This document shows, in pieces, positions 25,862 through 37,536 of a stretch of 64,000 nucleotides of DNA (the first letter of the stretch is position 1; each line of letters opens with the position of its first letter). Both the position numbers and the translations under genes were made by a program. The notes beneath the pieces were generated by a model. It did no database searches. It saw nothing but the letters and a program-made list of their open reading frames with translations, and had not been told where the DNA came from. The stretch is from Paraglaciecola sp. 20A4 (GTDB taxonomy: Bacteria; Pseudomonadota; Gammaproteobacteria; Enterobacterales; Alteromonadaceae), in the NCBI RefSeq assembly GCF_011378905.1, contig NZ_WTPY01000008.1, positions 62,001 through 126,000 of the forward strand, in the 5' to 3' direction.

Positions 25862-26818
25862 TTAACAGTAACCGAAAGACATCAGTCTCTCGTAGCGTTG
25901 ATCAAGTAACTCTTCAACCGATAAACTTTTCAACTGGGCTAACTGTTGCTTAAGAGTCGCTTTAAGATTGGCCGCAGCAATATCATGATCGCGATGAGCA
26001 CCACCCAACGGCTCCTCAACGATGCTATTGATCAACCCTAACTCTTTTATCTGTCCAGCCGCTACGCCCATTGCTTCTGCTGCTAATGGGGCTTTTTCGG
26101 CACTTTTCCAAAGAATAGATGCACATCCCTCAGGAGAGATAACTGAGTAGGTGCTGTATTGCAGCATGTTCACTCGGTCGCCAACGCCTATGGCTAATGC
26201 TCCACCTGAACCACCTTCACCAATAACGGTGCAGATAATAGGTACCTTAAGGCCAGCCATTACCTTTAGGTTTCGGGCAATCGCTTCACTTTGTCCACGT
26301 TCTTCTGCACCCACACCAGGATATGCCCCAGGAGTATCAATAAAGGTAATAATGGGTAAATTAAAACGCTCAGCCATTTCCATTAAACGCAGCGCTTTAC
26401 GATAGCCTTCAGGCTTAGGCATACCGAAATTACGTTTAATTTTTTCTTTGGTATCCCGACCTTTTTGATGACCAATAACCATAATAGGCTGCTCATCTAA
26501 AAAGGCTAATCCACCGATAATTGCTTTATCATCAGCGAAAGCACGATCACCAGCCAATTCATCGAATTCGCTGAAGATACGCGGGATATAGTCCAAAGTA
26601 TAAGGACGCATTGGATGGCGAGCAAGTTGTGAAACCTGCCATGCACCCAAGTCTGCGAAGACCTTTTTGCTCATTTCAGCGCTTTTCTCACGCAGTTTTG
26701 TGATTTCTTCTTCGATACTAATATCGAATTCACCGCCTTGATTAACCAAACGCAATCCTTCAATCTTTGCTTCAAGATCGGCGATTGGTTTTTCGAAATC
26801 CAAAAAGTTCAAGCTCAT
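25862..26818 (-). CDS. accA: Acetyl-CoA carboxylase carboxyltransferase subunit alpha
   Basis: AccA and AccD form the carboxyltransferase that makes malonyl-CoA for fatty-acid synthesis. The 318-aa protein starts [19 protein letters not shown], the standard N-terminus, and has the crotonase-fold core with [42 protein letters not shown] and [16 protein letters not shown], then [11 protein letters not shown]. Length is that of E. coli AccA (319). It follows dnaE by 48 bases, as in many gammaproteobacteria. It should not be confused with the separate carboxyltransferase gene at 16705-18528. Confidence 0.97.
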   Translation of the reverse strand: MSLNFLDFEKPIADLEAKIEGLRLVNQGGEFDISIEEEITKLREKSAEMSKKVFADLGAWQVSQLARHPMRPYTLDYIPRIFSEFDELAGDRAFADDKAIIGGLAFLDEQPIMVIGHQKGRDTKEKIKRNFGMPKPEGYRKALRLMEMAERFNLPIITFIDTPGAYPGVGAEERGQSEAIARNLKVMAGLKVPIICTVIGEGGSGGALAIGVGDRVNMLQYSTYSVISPEGCASILWKSAEKAPLAAEAMGVAAGQIKELGLINSIVEEPLGGAHRDHDIAAANLKATLKQQLAQLKSLSVEELLDQRYERLMSFGYC

Positions 26819-26866
26819 TCCACACCCAATTTGTTTATTTGTGAACAGATTTTGTATCTGCCAAAA

Positions 26867-29800
26867 TCAATGAAACACCAGCTCTACGTGCTCTTTACCG
26901 AACTGCTGCTGTAAATCAAATAATAACTGGTCCTCAGGAGTAACATACCACTGAGCACCTAACGCCAACGTAACTTCCGCGTCCGGATGCACAACATTGG
27001 CTTGTACCGGACAGCTGCCGCCTTGATAAGGCGCTAATATTGCTTGTAGTTTAGCGAGAGTTGACGCATTACACCAGCTCGAATCAAACTGCATACTTAA
27101 CCATTTGGCGTTCTTTTCTCTTGCCTGAACTATGTCCATGACATCTCGAGCGCCTATTGTATTGCCCCCAGAAAATTCATCAAAGCTGACCTGTCCACTT
27201 ACAACCAATATTCGATCAGATTGCAGTATTTCTTCGTATTGTTCAAACAGATCGGGGAAAAATCGTACATCTATTCTAGCACTTTTATCATCTAAGGTAA
27301 CAATACCCCATCGTCGACCACGTTTGTTAGTCATAACACGCACACTAAGAACTAAGCCTACCGCGTATGAAATCTGATCTTTGTTGGTCGGCTTAAGATC
27401 GACCAAGCGTCCGGTGCAATAGTGTTTTATCTCTTGGGCATACTGATTGATTGGATGCCCAGTCAAATACAAACCCAAGGTAACTTTCTCACCGTCTAAC
27501 CAGACTTTTTCAGGCCATGGCGGGACTTTAGCAAACGCTTGATCAACCTGCTCAGGCTCGGTAGTCAATAAGCCAAACATATCGCTTTGCCCATGGGACT
27601 CCGCTTTTGCATGTTGATCAGCGGCCGCTATTGCTTCCGGTAAGGTAGCCATAATTGACGCTCGATGAGGACCGAGAGAGTCCAATGCCCCTGCGTATAC
27701 AAGCTTTTCAAGCACACGTTTATTAATACGTTTTGTATCTACTTTGGCACAAAAATCGAATAAGTCCGTAAAGTGTTTATGTTTTACTCTGGCTTCAATA
27801 ATAGCCGCTATAGGCCCCTCACCTACCCCTTTAATAGCACCTATACCATAAACAATACGCCCTTCACTATCGACGGTAAATTTATAACTACCGGCATTTA
27901 CATCAGGTGGCAATAGGGTAATACCCATTCGCTGACATTCATCGACCAAGGTCACAATTTTATCTGTGTTGTCCATATCAGCGGACATAACCGCTGCCAT
28001 AAATTCCGCCGGATAATGGGTCTTCAACCATAATGTTTGGTATGAAACCAAGGCATATGCAGCCGAGTGAGATTTATTGAACCCGTAACCCGCAAATTTT
28101 TCCACCAAATCGAAGATTTTTATCGCCAATTCTGGATCGATATTATTGTCTTTTGCGCCAGTTTCAAACGACTCACGCTGTTTGGCCATTTCCTCAGGCT
28201 TTTTCTTACCCATCGCACGGCGTAGTAAATCAGCGCCGCCCAGGCTGTATCCAGACATAACTTGGGCTATTTGCATAACCTGCTCTTGATACAAAATAAT
28301 GCCGTAAGTCGGTTCTAGAATTTCTTTTAAACATTCATGTTGATAAGTCGCATCAGGGTAGGAAATAGCTTCGCGCCCATGCTTACGATCAATAAAGTTA
28401 TCAACCATGCCCGATTGCAACGGACCAGGTCTAAACAAGGCTACCAATGCGATAATATCTTCAAAGGAGTCAGGCCTTAAGCGCTTAATCAAGTCCTTCA
28501 TACCACGTGATTCCAGCTGAAATACAGCGGTCGTTTCAGAACGTTGCAACAACTTGAAGCACTTTTTATCGTCAGTAGGAATGGTGGTAATATCTATATC
28601 AACGCCTCGACCACTCGATATCATATCGATGGCCCACTGAATAATGGTCAATGTGCGCAGACCCAAAAAGTCAAACTTTACCAAGCCGGCGGTTTCAACG
28701 TCATTCTTATCGAATTGCGTAACTGGATTTTTGCCCTCATCATCACAATAAAGAGGAGCAAAATCGGTAATTTTGTCTGGCGCAATAACAACACCACCCG
28801 CATGCTTACCAGCATTACGTGTAACGCCTTCGAGGATTCGCGCCATATCGATAAGATCTTTGACCTCTTCATCGTAGGCGTATAATTCAGGTAACCGCGG
28901 CTCTTCTTCAAACGCTTTAGTGAGGGTCATGCCTGGTGTAGGCGGGATCAACTTAGAAATGCGATCAACAAAACCATAAGGGTGTCCCAATACACGGCCA
29001 ACATCGCGCACCACAGCCTTAGCAGCCATTGTTCCAAAGGTGATAATCTGAGAAACCGCATCGCGCCCATAGAGTTCAGCAACGTGATCAATTACTTCGT
29101 CGCGTCTATCCATACAGAAATCCACATCGAAATCTGGCATCGATACTCGTTCGGGGTTTAAGAAACGTTCGAAAAGCAGATCAAACTCCAGCGGATCCAA
29201 ATCTGTGATACTGAGTGCATACGCTACTAACGAACCAGCACCAGAACCTCGACCAGGCCCAACAGGAATACCGTTATCTTTACTCCACTGAATAAACTCC
29301 ATAACAATCAAGAAATAACCAGGGAATCCCATTTGGTTAATCACGACAAGCTCAATTTTTAAACGTTCATCATATTCTGGACGTTTAGCAATTCGTTCGT
29401 CTTCGTCGGGAAATAAAAATTTAAGACGTTTTTCTAAACCTTCTTCAGATACTTTAACCAAGAAATCTGCGATCGACATATCCCCAGTGGGGAAATCAGG
29501 CAAAAAGTACGTACCCAGTAATACCGAAACATTGCAGCGCTTGGCTATTTCGACTGTGTTCTCTATAGCTTGAGGAATGTCAGCAAACAACTCACACATT
29601 TCCTCACTGGAACGCATATATTGTTGTTCGCTGTATAATTTAGGCCGACGAGGATCGTTTAACGTGTAGCCATCGTGTATCGCGACTCGGATCTCATGAG
29701 CATCAAAGTTATCAGCATAAAGAAAACACACTTCATTGGTGGCCACGACCGGTAAGTCATGTTCAGTCGCCCATTTTACCGCACGGTGAATATAGTCTTC

Positions 29801-30334
29801 TTCGCCTAATCGCCCAGTGCGGGTCAATTCCAAATAGAATCGGTCAGGGAAATACTGCTGATAAAATTGGGTGGTTTTTTCTGCAAGGGCGACGTTTCCT
29901 TTGGTCAGGTATACACCCAAATCGCCCATACGACCGCCAGAGAGAACAATCACACCTTCACAATGCTCGACTAACCATTCTTGGTCGATTACCGCCCTGT
30001 CTTGCACACTGCCCCGTAAATAGGCTTTGGATATGAGCAAGGTGATGTTTTTGTAGCCTTTATTATTCGCAGCTAATAGGGTTAGTCGAAAAATATGACC
30101 TTCAAGTGCGTCGGATTGCACCCAAAAGTCAGTACCAATAATAGGTTTAATACCATTTGAATGAGCCTGTTCATAAAACTTAACCAAGCCACACATATTC
30201 ATCTGGTCGGTGAGTGCAACCGCTGGCATATTCAAGGATTTTACATGAGAAATCAGAGGTTTAACTTTATTTAAACCATCCAGCATTGAATAGTCACTGT
30301 GGACTCTCAGATGTACAAATTTACAATCAGACAT
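26867..30334 (-). CDS. dnaE: DNA polymerase III alpha subunit
   Basis: The replicative polymerase subunit, 1155 aa against 1160 in E. coli, so there is no intein or truncation. Order: PHP domain ([14 protein letters not shown] at the start); polymerase palm with [16 protein letters not shown] and the catalytic MPDFDVDF; the fingers region with [36 protein letters not shown]; a C-terminal OB domain near [24 protein letters not shown]; and the tau-binding tail. Its ATG follows the TAA of rnhB with no base between, so translation is coupled to rnhB. Confidence 0.98.
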   Translation of the reverse strand: MSDCKFVHLRVHSDYSMLDGLNKVKPLISHVKSLNMPAVALTDQMNMCGLVKFYEQAHSNGIKPIIGTDFWVQSDALEGHIFRLTLLAANNKGYKNITLLISKAYLRGSVQDRAVIDQEWLVEHCEGVIVLSGGRMGDLGVYLTKGNVALAEKTTQFYQQYFPDRFYLELTRTGRLGEEDYIHRAVKWATEHDLPVVATNEVCFLYADNFDAHEIRVAIHDGYTLNDPRRPKLYSEQQYMRSSEEMCELFADIPQAIENTVEIAKRCNVSVLLGTYFLPDFPTGDMSIADFLVKVSEEGLEKRLKFLFPDEDERIAKRPEYDERLKIELVVINQMGFPGYFLIVMEFIQWSKDNGIPVGPGRGSGAGSLVAYALSITDLDPLEFDLLFERFLNPERVSMPDFDVDFCMDRRDEVIDHVAELYGRDAVSQIITFGTMAAKAVVRDVGRVLGHPYGFVDRISKLIPPTPGMTLTKAFEEEPRLPELYAYDEEVKDLIDMARILEGVTRNAGKHAGGVVIAPDKITDFAPLYCDDEGKNPVTQFDKNDVETAGLVKFDFLGLRTLTIIQWAIDMISSGRGVDIDITTIPTDDKKCFKLLQRSETTAVFQLESRGMKDLIKRLRPDSFEDIIALVALFRPGPLQSGMVDNFIDRKHGREAISYPDATYQHECLKEILEPTYGIILYQEQVMQIAQVMSGYSLGGADLLRRAMGKKKPEEMAKQRESFETGAKDNNIDPELAIKIFDLVEKFAGYGFNKSHSAAYALVSYQTLWLKTHYPAEFMAAVMSADMDNTDKIVTLVDECQRMGITLLPPDVNAGSYKFTVDSEGRIVYGIGAIKGVGEGPIAAIIEARVKHKHFTDLFDFCAKVDTKRINKRVLEKLVYAGALDSLGPHRASIMATLPEAIAAADQHAKAESHGQSDMFGLLTTEPEQVDQAFAKVPPWPEKVWLDGEKVTLGLYLTGHPINQYAQEIKHYCTGRLVDLKPTNKDQISYAVGLVLSVRVMTNKRGRRWGIVTLDDKSARIDVRFFPDLFEQYEEILQSDRILVVSGQVSFDEFSGGNTIGARDVMDIVQAREKNAKWLSMQFDSSWCNASTLAKLQAILAPYQGGSCPVQANVVHPDAEVTLALGAQWYVTPEDQLLFDLQQQFGKEHVELVFH

Positions 30335-30928
30335 TTAGTTTCCCGCCAATTGCCCGTCGCGCTGCAACAAAGACTGCTGCACCGGTTTAAAGCTCATTCG
30401 ATATTGCGCTAAAGGGCCAAATTCAGCGAGCTTTTCTAAATGGGCTTTCGTAGGATAGCCCTTGTGTTGAGCAAAACCATATTCGGGATGTAACTTATCC
30501 AGCTCAGTCATTTCTGCGTCTCTGGTCACCTTGGCAATAATAGATGCGGCCGATATTTCAGCATGCAGACTATCGCCTTTCACAACCGATTCACATGGAT
30601 AGTCCCATATTGGACAGCGATTTCCATCAACTCGAACAAAACTAGGGCGTATATTTAGGCCTTCAACTGCGCGAGTCATGGCAAGCATGGTGGCGTGCAA
30701 AATATTAAGCTCGTCAATTTCTTTTGGCGATGCTCTACCCACGCTAACCGCCAAAGAATTTTGCATAATTAAAGCAAACAACGCTAAACGCTTTTTTTCA
30801 GATAATTTCTTGGAGTCGGCTAAGCCAATGATAGGTTTGCTAGGATCTAAAATAACGGCAGCCGTTACCACATCCCCGACCAAGGGACCACGGCCAACTT
30901 CATCGACCCCTGCGATTAACGATGTCAT
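30335..30928 (-). CDS. rnhB: Ribonuclease HII
   Basis: RNase HII nicks RNA-DNA hybrids 5' of embedded ribonucleotides. The 197-aa protein has the N-terminal active-site motif [19 protein letters not shown] with the acidic pair, the later acidic residue in RVDGN, and the [21 protein letters not shown] segment. It lies between lpxB and dnaE, the order found in E. coli, with a contact TAA/ATG to dnaE. Confidence 0.96.
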   Translation of the reverse strand: MTSLIAGVDEVGRGPLVGDVVTAAVILDPSKPIIGLADSKKLSEKKRLALFALIMQNSLAVSVGRASPKEIDELNILHATMLAMTRAVEGLNIRPSFVRVDGNRCPIWDYPCESVVKGDSLHAEISAASIIAKVTRDAEMTELDKLHPEYGFAQHKGYPTKAHLEKLAEFGPLAQYRMSFKPVQQSLLQRDGQLAGN

Positions 30929-30940
30929 TTACATGCTCTC

Positions 30941-32095
30941 TTATATAGTTTCTATTAATGACAGCACCGCGTTGGCTGCTTGAGCATCAGCGTCTTGTTT
31001 GAGCAAGATATGCAATTGGGTAAAACGCGCCACTAATGCTGCTCTGTCACTTTCTTCTTGGGTAAAATAGGGCAATAACTTAGCCACGATATTTTCCGGA
31101 TTCACATCTTCTTGTAAAAGCTCTGGCACTAACTCTTCGTCAGCTAGAATATTCGGTAAAGCAAAATACTTGGCAATATATAATCGTTTCATCATTTGAT
31201 GAGTCAACCACTTCAAACGGTATGCCACCACCATGGGCCGCTTACACAACATAGCTTCTAACGTTGCCGTTCCGGAGGCAAGTAACACGGCATCAGATGC
31301 AATCATCACTTCTCTAGCATGACCGATGACGATACGATAATTAACACTCACAGAATGCTCACGCATATAATCTTCAACCTGAAGCTTACGTTGTTTATTT
31401 ACCACCGGAATTAACACACATAAACCAGCGACTTGCTCAGCGAGTAATTCAGCGCTGCGCATAAAAATATCTAACAGCATAGTAACTTCGCTATTGCGAC
31501 TGCCAGGTAATAGCGCTAAAACACGTTCATCGGCGTGTATTTTTAAGGCACGCCTTGCAGCGTCTTTATCAGGATTGATATCAATACTGTCGGCCATGGT
31601 ATGTCCGACAAATCGACAAGGGATATTATGTTTGTCGTAAACTTGTTTTTCAAAAGGAAACAAACTTAAAACAAGATCCGTCGCTTTTGCTATTTTGAAC
31701 ACTCTTTTTTCACGCCAAGCCCAAACCGTGGGACTGACGTAATGCACAGTTTTAATACCGGCCTTTTTAAGAGGAAGCTCCAAACGAAGATTAAAATCTG
31801 GTGCATCCACACCAACAAAGACATCAGGTGGGTTTGCCATAAAATGTTGATATAGGCTTTTGCGTATAAATAACAGGCGACGAATACGTGACAGTACTTC
31901 GACCAACCCCATTACCGATAACTCTTCCATATCAAAAATGGTTGTACAGCCTTCGGCCTGCATGCGTGGTCCGGCTATGCCTTCAAATACAGCATTCGGA
32001 TATTGCTTTTTGATACTGCGGATTAGCCCAGCGGCTAGTATATCGCCGGAGGTTTCTCCGGCAACTATTCCTATTCTAATTATTTTTTCGCTCAT
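30941..32095 (-). CDS. lpxB: Lipid-A-disaccharide synthase
   Basis: LpxB joins UDP-2,3-diacylglucosamine to lipid X, making the beta-1,6 disaccharide of lipid A at the inner face of the inner membrane. The 384-aa glycosyltransferase (family 19) shows IRIGIVAGETSGDILAAGLI at the N-terminus, GIAGPRMQAEGC, a YVSPTVWAW motif, LALLPGSRNSEV and SGTATLEAMLCKRPMVVAY. Three bases separate its start from the stop of lpxA, and rnhB follows after 12 bases. Confidence 0.97.
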   Translation of the reverse strand: MSEKIIRIGIVAGETSGDILAAGLIRSIKKQYPNAVFEGIAGPRMQAEGCTTIFDMEELSVMGLVEVLSRIRRLLFIRKSLYQHFMANPPDVFVGVDAPDFNLRLELPLKKAGIKTVHYVSPTVWAWREKRVFKIAKATDLVLSLFPFEKQVYDKHNIPCRFVGHTMADSIDINPDKDAARRALKIHADERVLALLPGSRNSEVTMLLDIFMRSAELLAEQVAGLCVLIPVVNKQRKLQVEDYMREHSVSVNYRIVIGHAREVMIASDAVLLASGTATLEAMLCKRPMVVAYRLKWLTHQMMKRLYIAKYFALPNILADEELVPELLQEDVNPENIVAKLLPYFTQEESDRAALVARFTQLHILLKQDADAQAANAVLSLIETI

Positions 32096-32098
32096 GGC

Positions 32099-32869
32099 TT
32101 AGCGCACAATACCTCGTGAAGAGGTCGCCACAAAATCGGCCAAAATTTTAACTTCTGGCGTTAGGACGGCCATTTCGTTCAATAGCTCTACGGCTTCATC
32201 AGCACGATGCCCGTTACGATACAAAACTTTGTAAGCTCGGCGTAACTGCATGATCACGTCTTTATCAAAACCACGACGCTTGAGGCCCTCAGTGTTTATG
32301 CCGTGAGGTGTACTTTTATCACCACCAATCATCACATAAGGCGGCACGTCACGCAGGACAATTGCGCCACCGGCGACAAAACTATGAGAGCCAATATGGC
32401 AAAATTGATGAAAAGCAGTCATCCCCCCAAGGATCACGTGGTCACCAACGTGAACATGACCGGCCAGTGTAGCGTTATTCGCTAGAATAGTGTCATTACC
32501 GATGAGGCAATCGTGTGCTACATGGGCGTAAGCCATAAAAAGATTATTAGAACCAATCTGGGTAAGCGCTTTGTCTTGTGCTGTCCCGCGATGTACAGTT
32601 ACCGATTCACGAAAGACATTATTATCGCCTACGATAAGACGAGTAGGCTCACCAGCATACTTTTTGTCCTGACAATCTTCACCGATCGAACCAAATTGAA
32701 AGAATCGATTATTCTTGCCAATTTTAGTATGCCCTTTCACCACCACATGAGATTCGAGTACCGAACCCGAGCCAATTTCAACATTGGCATCAATCAAACA
32801 GTACGGCCCAATTTTTACATCCTCGGCGATAATCGCCGTAGGATGAATAATAGCTGTAGGATGTATCAC
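32099..32869 (-). CDS. lpxA: UDP-N-acetylglucosamine acyltransferase LpxA
   Basis: LpxA performs the first step of lipid A synthesis, O-acylation of UDP-GlcNAc. It is a left-handed beta-helix trimer with hexapeptide repeats, seen as IHPTAI, IGPYCLIDANVEIG, and later VHRGTAQ, AYAHVAHDC with the catalytic His, and HVHVGDHVILGG. I choose the GTG at 32869 because it gives 256 aa, close to the family's 262, and starts at the typical VIHPTAII, one base after the fabZ stop, with GGAAAC upstream inside fabZ. The frame is open up to 32959 but that would overlap fabZ by 89 bases and add an unrelated N-terminus. Confidence 0.95.
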   Translation of the reverse strand: MIHPTAIIHPTAIIAEDVKIGPYCLIDANVEIGSGSVLESHVVVKGHTKIGKNNRFFQFGSIGEDCQDKKYAGEPTRLIVGDNNVFRESVTVHRGTAQDKALTQIGSNNLFMAYAHVAHDCLIGNDTILANNATLAGHVHVGDHVILGGMTAFHQFCHIGSHSFVAGGAIVLRDVPPYVMIGGDKSTPHGINTEGLKRRGFDKDVIMQLRRAYKVLYRNGHRADEAVELLNEMAVLTPEVKILADFVATSSRGIVR

Positions 32870-32870
32870 G

Positions 32871-33317
32871 TTATAGTTTCCGCATTGCGCACATAAATTC
32901 AGCTTCGCAGGCCGTTTTACCATCAACACTTGCGACACCGTGGAATTTCCAGATACCACGGCGCTCTTTAATCAGCCTAACGTCCATATCAAGACGATCT
33001 CCAGGCATAACGGGTAGCTTAAAGCGAGCCTTGTCTATACCTGCATACAGATACAAATCGTCGCTATTACCTGCTGTTTTAAAACCTAACACACCTGCTG
33101 CCTGAGCTAATGCTTCTAGAATTAATACCCCAGGAAAAATAGGTTTACCGGGAAAATGCCCCGTAAAACACGGTTCATTAAAGGTAATATTTTTATAAGC
33201 AGTAATCGATTCGCCTAATGTGTAGTCGGTAACACGATCAAGTAATAAAAATGGGTAGCGGTGGGGTAAAAGCTCAAGAATTTCTTCAATTCCAAGCTGA
33301 TTGACATTATTAACCAA
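32871..33317 (-). CDS. fabZ: 3-hydroxyacyl-ACP dehydratase FabZ
   Basis: FabZ dehydrates beta-hydroxyacyl-ACP in fatty-acid elongation and balances supply of 3-hydroxymyristate with lipid A synthesis. The 148-aa hot-dog-fold protein has [13 protein letters not shown] with the active His, [24 protein letters not shown] with the catalytic acid, and [10 protein letters not shown] at the end. It lies between lpxD and lpxA in the usual order. Confidence 0.97.
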   Translation of the reverse strand: MVNNVNQLGIEEILELLPHRYPFLLLDRVTDYTLGESITAYKNITFNEPCFTGHFPGKPIFPGVLILEALAQAAGVLGFKTAGNSDDLYLYAGIDKARFKLPVMPGDRLDMDVRLIKERRGIWKFHGVASVDGKTACEAEFMCAMRKL

Positions 33318-33359
33318 CAGGTTATCTCCTCAATTAAGTCGCCTGATTAACTAGACGAC

Positions 33360-34394
33360 TTATTTTAAATGCGACTTTTCGAGTGTTCTGACACGCTGAT
33401 TGAGGGTGCTAAGATTACGCAACGCCACTGCATTTTTTCGCCACTCTCGGTTTTCAATAGCGGGCATTCCGGAAGAGTAAACGCCAGGTTTGTCTATGGC
33501 TTTTGTCACCATACTCATACCTGTAATATAAACGTTATCACAAATTTCCATGTGTCCATTAATTGCCACCATGCCACCAATTGTACAATTACGGCCGATG
33601 TTAGTACTACCAGCAACAACTGTGCATCCTGCGATAGCGGTATTATCACCGATAGTCACGTTGTGCGCCACTTGGCACTGATTATCAATAATAACACCAT
33701 CGCCGATGATAGTGTCATCAAGTGCACCACGATCAATAGTACTGCTGGCGCCTACCTCGACACGATCACCAATGATAACCGTACCTAACTGAGGTATCTT
33801 GACCCAGCGGCCTTTGTCATTTGCATAACCAAAACCATCAGCACCAATAACCGTAGCTGACTGAATCAAACAATCTTGACCCAATACCACTCGGTGATAC
33901 AGTGTCACGTTTGCCCACAATTTGCTATTGGCGCCAACGCTTGCGCCTTGACCGATAAAACAACCGGGTCCGATTTGTACGTTGTCTGCAAGCTTAACAC
34001 CCGATTCAATTACAGCATGAGCTCCAATACTAACGTTTTCTCCAAGCTCAACATCTTCAGCAATCACCGCTAAAGGTGATATGCCGTTTGCCGAACGAGG
34101 GGTAGAGTCAAGTAGTTGTGCGGCGAGTGCAAACCCAACATAGGGGTTGTCCATCACTAATGCTGAGCACTCACAATGCGATAAATCTTCGGGTTTTAAA
34201 ATAACGGCCTGTGCGGCCGTTTTTTCAAGTTGGCTACGATACCGACTATTAGACAAAAAGGAAATCTGACCATTGCCCGCAGACGCTAACGTCGACAATG
34301 AATGGATTGGCTCGTCAGCAGTATCATTGCCGGCCAAATGCAACGTCGCACCAATTTTATCAGCTAATTGCTGTAAGCTAACGGTATGATTCAA
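33360..34394 (-). CDS. lpxD: UDP-3-O-acylglucosamine N-acyltransferase LpxD
   Basis: LpxD adds the second 3-hydroxyacyl chain, to N2 of glucosamine, in lipid A synthesis. The 344-aa product has an N-terminal uridine-binding domain ([12 protein letters not shown]), then a left-handed beta-helix of hexapeptide repeats ([20 protein letters not shown], and [14 protein letters not shown] with the catalytic His), and a C-terminal helix. Length is close to E. coli LpxD (341). It follows the skp gene by 37 bases. Confidence 0.97.
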   Translation of the reverse strand: MNHTVSLQQLADKIGATLHLAGNDTADEPIHSLSTLASAGNGQISFLSNSRYRSQLEKTAAQAVILKPEDLSHCECSALVMDNPYVGFALAAQLLDSTPRSANGISPLAVIAEDVELGENVSIGAHAVIESGVKLADNVQIGPGCFIGQGASVGANSKLWANVTLYHRVVLGQDCLIQSATVIGADGFGYANDKGRWVKIPQLGTVIIGDRVEVGASSTIDRGALDDTIIGDGVIIDNQCQVAHNVTIGDNTAIAGCTVVAGSTNIGRNCTIGGMVAINGHMEICDNVYITGMSMVTKAIDKPGVYSSGMPAIENREWRKNAVALRNLSTLNQRVRTLEKSHLK

Positions 34395-34431
34395 AGTCAG
34401 TCCTATTTATTTATCAAATGTCCCAAGGGAC

Positions 34432-34947
34432 TTATTTAACTTTACTAACTTGCTCTAATACTTTCTTAGAGATGTCGTTATCAGGATTAATAAACGCCAC
34501 TGCATTAGCATTTAAGATAACATCATATTTTTCTTTAGCGGCTACTACGTCGATAGATTGTTTAATAAAACCAAGCAATTTATTTTGCTCTTCTTTTAAA
34601 CGTCCTTGCACTTCTTGTTGAAGTGGCTGAGCTTTTGCGCTGTACTCTTCGCGAAGCTCGTTAATTTTCTTCTCTAGTTCTTTCTTTTCTTTGCCGCTCA
34701 TCGTCGCTGCATCACGCTGATTTTTTTCAATGTAATACTTAATGTCTTTCTCTAAGCGGCTAACTTCTTCAGTTTTGTCTTTAAATTCTGCCGCTAAGTC
34801 TTGCTGGATTGTGGCAGCTTGAGGCATAGACTGGAAAATACCCTGTACGTTAACCGCACCAATTTTTTGCTCTGCTAATGCTGCACTACTGAATGCTGCT
34901 GCGCTTATTAACGCCCCTGCTACAAGACTTTTAGTAAATGTTTTCAA
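34432..34947 (-). CDS. skp: Periplasmic chaperone Skp/OmpH
   Basis: Skp is a jellyfish-shaped trimeric chaperone that carries unfolded outer-membrane proteins across the periplasm. The 171-aa protein has a signal peptide (about 1-25, ending ALA-E), the KIGAVNVQGIFQ beta segment, and a long Lys/Glu-rich coiled coil (about 55-115) that forms the tentacles. It lies directly downstream of bamA, the assembly machine to which it delivers clients. Confidence 0.95.
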   Translation of the reverse strand: MKTFTKSLVAGALISAAAFSSAALAEQKIGAVNVQGIFQSMPQAATIQQDLAAEFKDKTEEVSRLEKDIKYYIEKNQRDAATMSGKEKKELEKKINELREEYSAKAQPLQQEVQGRLKEEQNKLLGFIKQSIDVVAAKEKYDVILNANAVAFINPDNDISKKVLEQVSKVK

Positions 34948-34999
34948 AAGATACTCCTAATTTTTTAATCGTTATTTTCAGCACTAAACAATACTGGAT

Positions 35000-37474
35000 T
35001 TAGAATGTTTGACCAATGTTAAAAGAGAAAAACTTCGTGTCATCTCCTTCTCTGGATTCAATCGCTTTAGAGAAGCTGAATACCATAGGTCCCATAGGCG
35101 ATAACCATTGTACAGAAACACCGCCGGAAGCTCTATACAACTTATAGTCACTATAATCTTCCAACGGATCATTATTAAACTGGGTATTGAGCGTGAGATC
35201 TTTGTAACGATCATACCTGAACTCAGTATCCCATACGTTACCCACATCTACGAACAAGCTGGTTCGTACTGAGTTATCAAAATCGGCTTCCACAAACGGG
35301 GTCGGTACGATGAGTTCAACTCCCCCCAGAATCATGGCATTACCACCAAGCGAACGAGACGAAATAGTAACAGTGTCGTTTACCGAGCTACCGTAGATAA
35401 TATTACCGTCGATGTCACGTATCGCTGAAGGCGTCAGCTGCACACCACGGGGGCCTACTGTATTATTTTCAAAACCGCGTAACGAATCACTACCACCTGC
35501 CCCAAAGTTTTGGTTAAACGGTAATATCTGATCAACACCGTTCGCGGTGCCATAACCATTACCATAACCCAATTTTAGACGTGCCAAGAATGACCAACGT
35601 TGATTACGGGATAATGGGAAGTAAAACTTGGTATCAACTTCAGTCTTGAAATAGTTAACATCAGAGTTCGGCGTCGTTATGCTAAAAGAGGCCCGCTGGG
35701 ATGACCCTGCAGTTGGGAATACACCTCGGTTAAGGGTGGACCGGATCCACGCGACCGACGCTAAGAAACTGTCGTACTTAATAGAATCATCTGGGTTACT
35801 TTCATCAACAAACTGGTTATAAAAACGCGTTGTTTGTTCGTAGGACGTACTCTGAAATAACTCAACATTACTGTAAGTTAAACCAAAATTAATCCGATTA
35901 AATTCATCTATGGGGTAACCCACATTAGCGCCAACAGAATATTGTTTAGAGTTATACTGAATGAAACCGGCACTTTCGCCATCAAATTCACTGTAACCGA
36001 CTGAACCACCTAAACTGATCCCATCAATAGTAAAATAGGGATCTGTATAAGAAATTTGCGCACTTTTCTGGTACGAAGTAGTACTTAGATTCAAGGCAAT
36101 ACGTTTACCCGTGCCTAAGAAGTTATCCTGTTGAATACCCGCTTGTAAGCTCAGCTTGGTTCTATCACCGTAACCGATACCCGCGTTAAACGAACCTGAA
36201 GCTTGCTCTTTAACACTGAAGTTAACGTCAACTTTGTCGTCTTCGCCTGGTAGACGCACGGTTTCAAAATCTACGCTCTCCATATAGGTTAAACGTGAAA
36301 GTGCATTCTTCGAAGACTCTAAAGTCGAGTTTGACAACCACGCGCCTTCCATTTGCGTCACTGATTGACGTAGTACTTCATCAGCGGTGCCAATGTTGCC
36401 TTCAAAATTAATACGACGCACGTAAATACGCTTACCAGGGTCAACCGACAGGGTCAACTTAACGGTTTTGTCTTCTTCGTTAATTTCTGGAATGGTTGCA
36501 ACTGTTGGGTATGCATAGCCAAAGCGACCGAAATATTTGCTGATAAACTCTTCTGTGTAAGTCACCTCAGCTTGGTTATACAATTCGCCTGGTGTAATAG
36601 GTAATACTAATTTCAGATAATCTTCATGTCCCAATAACTCACCGACTAACTCGACTTCTGATACTTTATATTGCTCGCCTTCATCAATATTCAAGGTCAC
36701 ATAGATACCCGCTTTCTCGGGAGTCATCGAAACTTGAGTCGATTCAATATCGAATTTCAAATAGCCGCGGTCTTTATAGTAACTGGTAACAGTTTCCATA
36801 TCACCGGTAAGAGTTTGCTTCTGGTATCTCGTCTCAGATAAAAAATCCCACCAAGGAGCATCGAATTTGAGCTCCATTTGTTCAAATAAAGTGGCATCAT
36901 CAAAGATGCTATTACCAACGATATTGATTTGCTCAATCTTTGCCGCATCACCTTCTTCAAAAAGTAACTTTAGATCAACTCGATTACGCGGAAGTGGCGT
37001 AATGATGGCGCTCACATCTGCATTATATTTACCAATACTGTAGTAGAAATCTTTCAAGCCGTTTTCAATCGAAGTAAGAACCGTTTTGTCTAGCGGCTCC
37101 CCTAAGCGGATATTGCTACCATCTAAACTTTCTTGAAGTTGCTCATCTTTGATATCATCATTACCTTCAAGAATAATATTACTGATAGTCGGGCGTTCTT
37201 TAACCTTGACGACCAATACATCACCATCACGTAATACTTCAATACTCTCGAAATGCGTTGAGGCATACAATGATCGAATCGCTTGCGCGATACGGAAGCT
37301 GTTCATTTCATCGCCGACTTTGATAGGCAAGTAGGTTAATGCCGCACCAAGTGCCACACGTTGCAGGCCTTCTATTTTAATATCGGAGACGACAAATTCA
37401 CTTTCTGGGGCCGACTTTGCCATTCCGGCAACGGATAACATCAATCCTGCAGCAACTAACTGTTTAAACTTCAT
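35000..37474 (-). CDS. bamA: Outer-membrane protein assembly factor BamA
   Basis: BamA (Omp85) folds and inserts beta-barrel proteins into the outer membrane. The 824-aa product has a signal peptide (1-21), five POTRA repeats (about 25-425; the first begins FVVSDIKIEGLQRVALGAAL) and a 16-strand barrel with the conserved loop-6 region SLRGFENNTVGPRG and a C-terminal phenylalanine in FNIGQTF. It lies between rseP and skp, as is general in gammaproteobacteria. Size agrees with E. coli (810). Confidence 0.98.
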   Translation of the reverse strand: MKFKQLVAAGLMLSVAGMAKSAPESEFVVSDIKIEGLQRVALGAALTYLPIKVGDEMNSFRIAQAIRSLYASTHFESIEVLRDGDVLVVKVKERPTISNIILEGNDDIKDEQLQESLDGSNIRLGEPLDKTVLTSIENGLKDFYYSIGKYNADVSAIITPLPRNRVDLKLLFEEGDAAKIEQINIVGNSIFDDATLFEQMELKFDAPWWDFLSETRYQKQTLTGDMETVTSYYKDRGYLKFDIESTQVSMTPEKAGIYVTLNIDEGEQYKVSEVELVGELLGHEDYLKLVLPITPGELYNQAEVTYTEEFISKYFGRFGYAYPTVATIPEINEEDKTVKLTLSVDPGKRIYVRRINFEGNIGTADEVLRQSVTQMEGAWLSNSTLESSKNALSRLTYMESVDFETVRLPGEDDKVDVNFSVKEQASGSFNAGIGYGDRTKLSLQAGIQQDNFLGTGKRIALNLSTTSYQKSAQISYTDPYFTIDGISLGGSVGYSEFDGESAGFIQYNSKQYSVGANVGYPIDEFNRINFGLTYSNVELFQSTSYEQTTRFYNQFVDESNPDDSIKYDSFLASVAWIRSTLNRGVFPTAGSSQRASFSITTPNSDVNYFKTEVDTKFYFPLSRNQRWSFLARLKLGYGNGYGTANGVDQILPFNQNFGAGGSDSLRGFENNTVGPRGVQLTPSAIRDIDGNIIYGSSVNDTVTISSRSLGGNAMILGGVELIVPTPFVEADFDNSVRTSLFVDVGNVWDTEFRYDRYKDLTLNTQFNNDPLEDYSDYKLYRASGGVSVQWLSPMGPMVFSFSKAIESREGDDTKFFSFNIGQTF

Positions 37475-37536
37475 TTATTAACATTCTTCCTAAGCGCACA
37501 TATGTTTGTGCTTTAGACCAAACTGGCCGATAAAAA

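Noticed and set aside
26867-30334. Intein or insertion in dnaE
   Set aside because: The length (1155 aa) and uninterrupted motifs match ordinary DnaE.
32099-32959. Longer lpxA reading frame
   Set aside because: It would overlap fabZ by 89 bases and add 30 unrelated residues; the GTG at 32869 gives the family N-terminus and length.
35000-37474. Possible second outer-membrane secretion gene (TamA-like)
   Set aside because: Five POTRA repeats, length and neighbours rseP and skp identify it as BamA.
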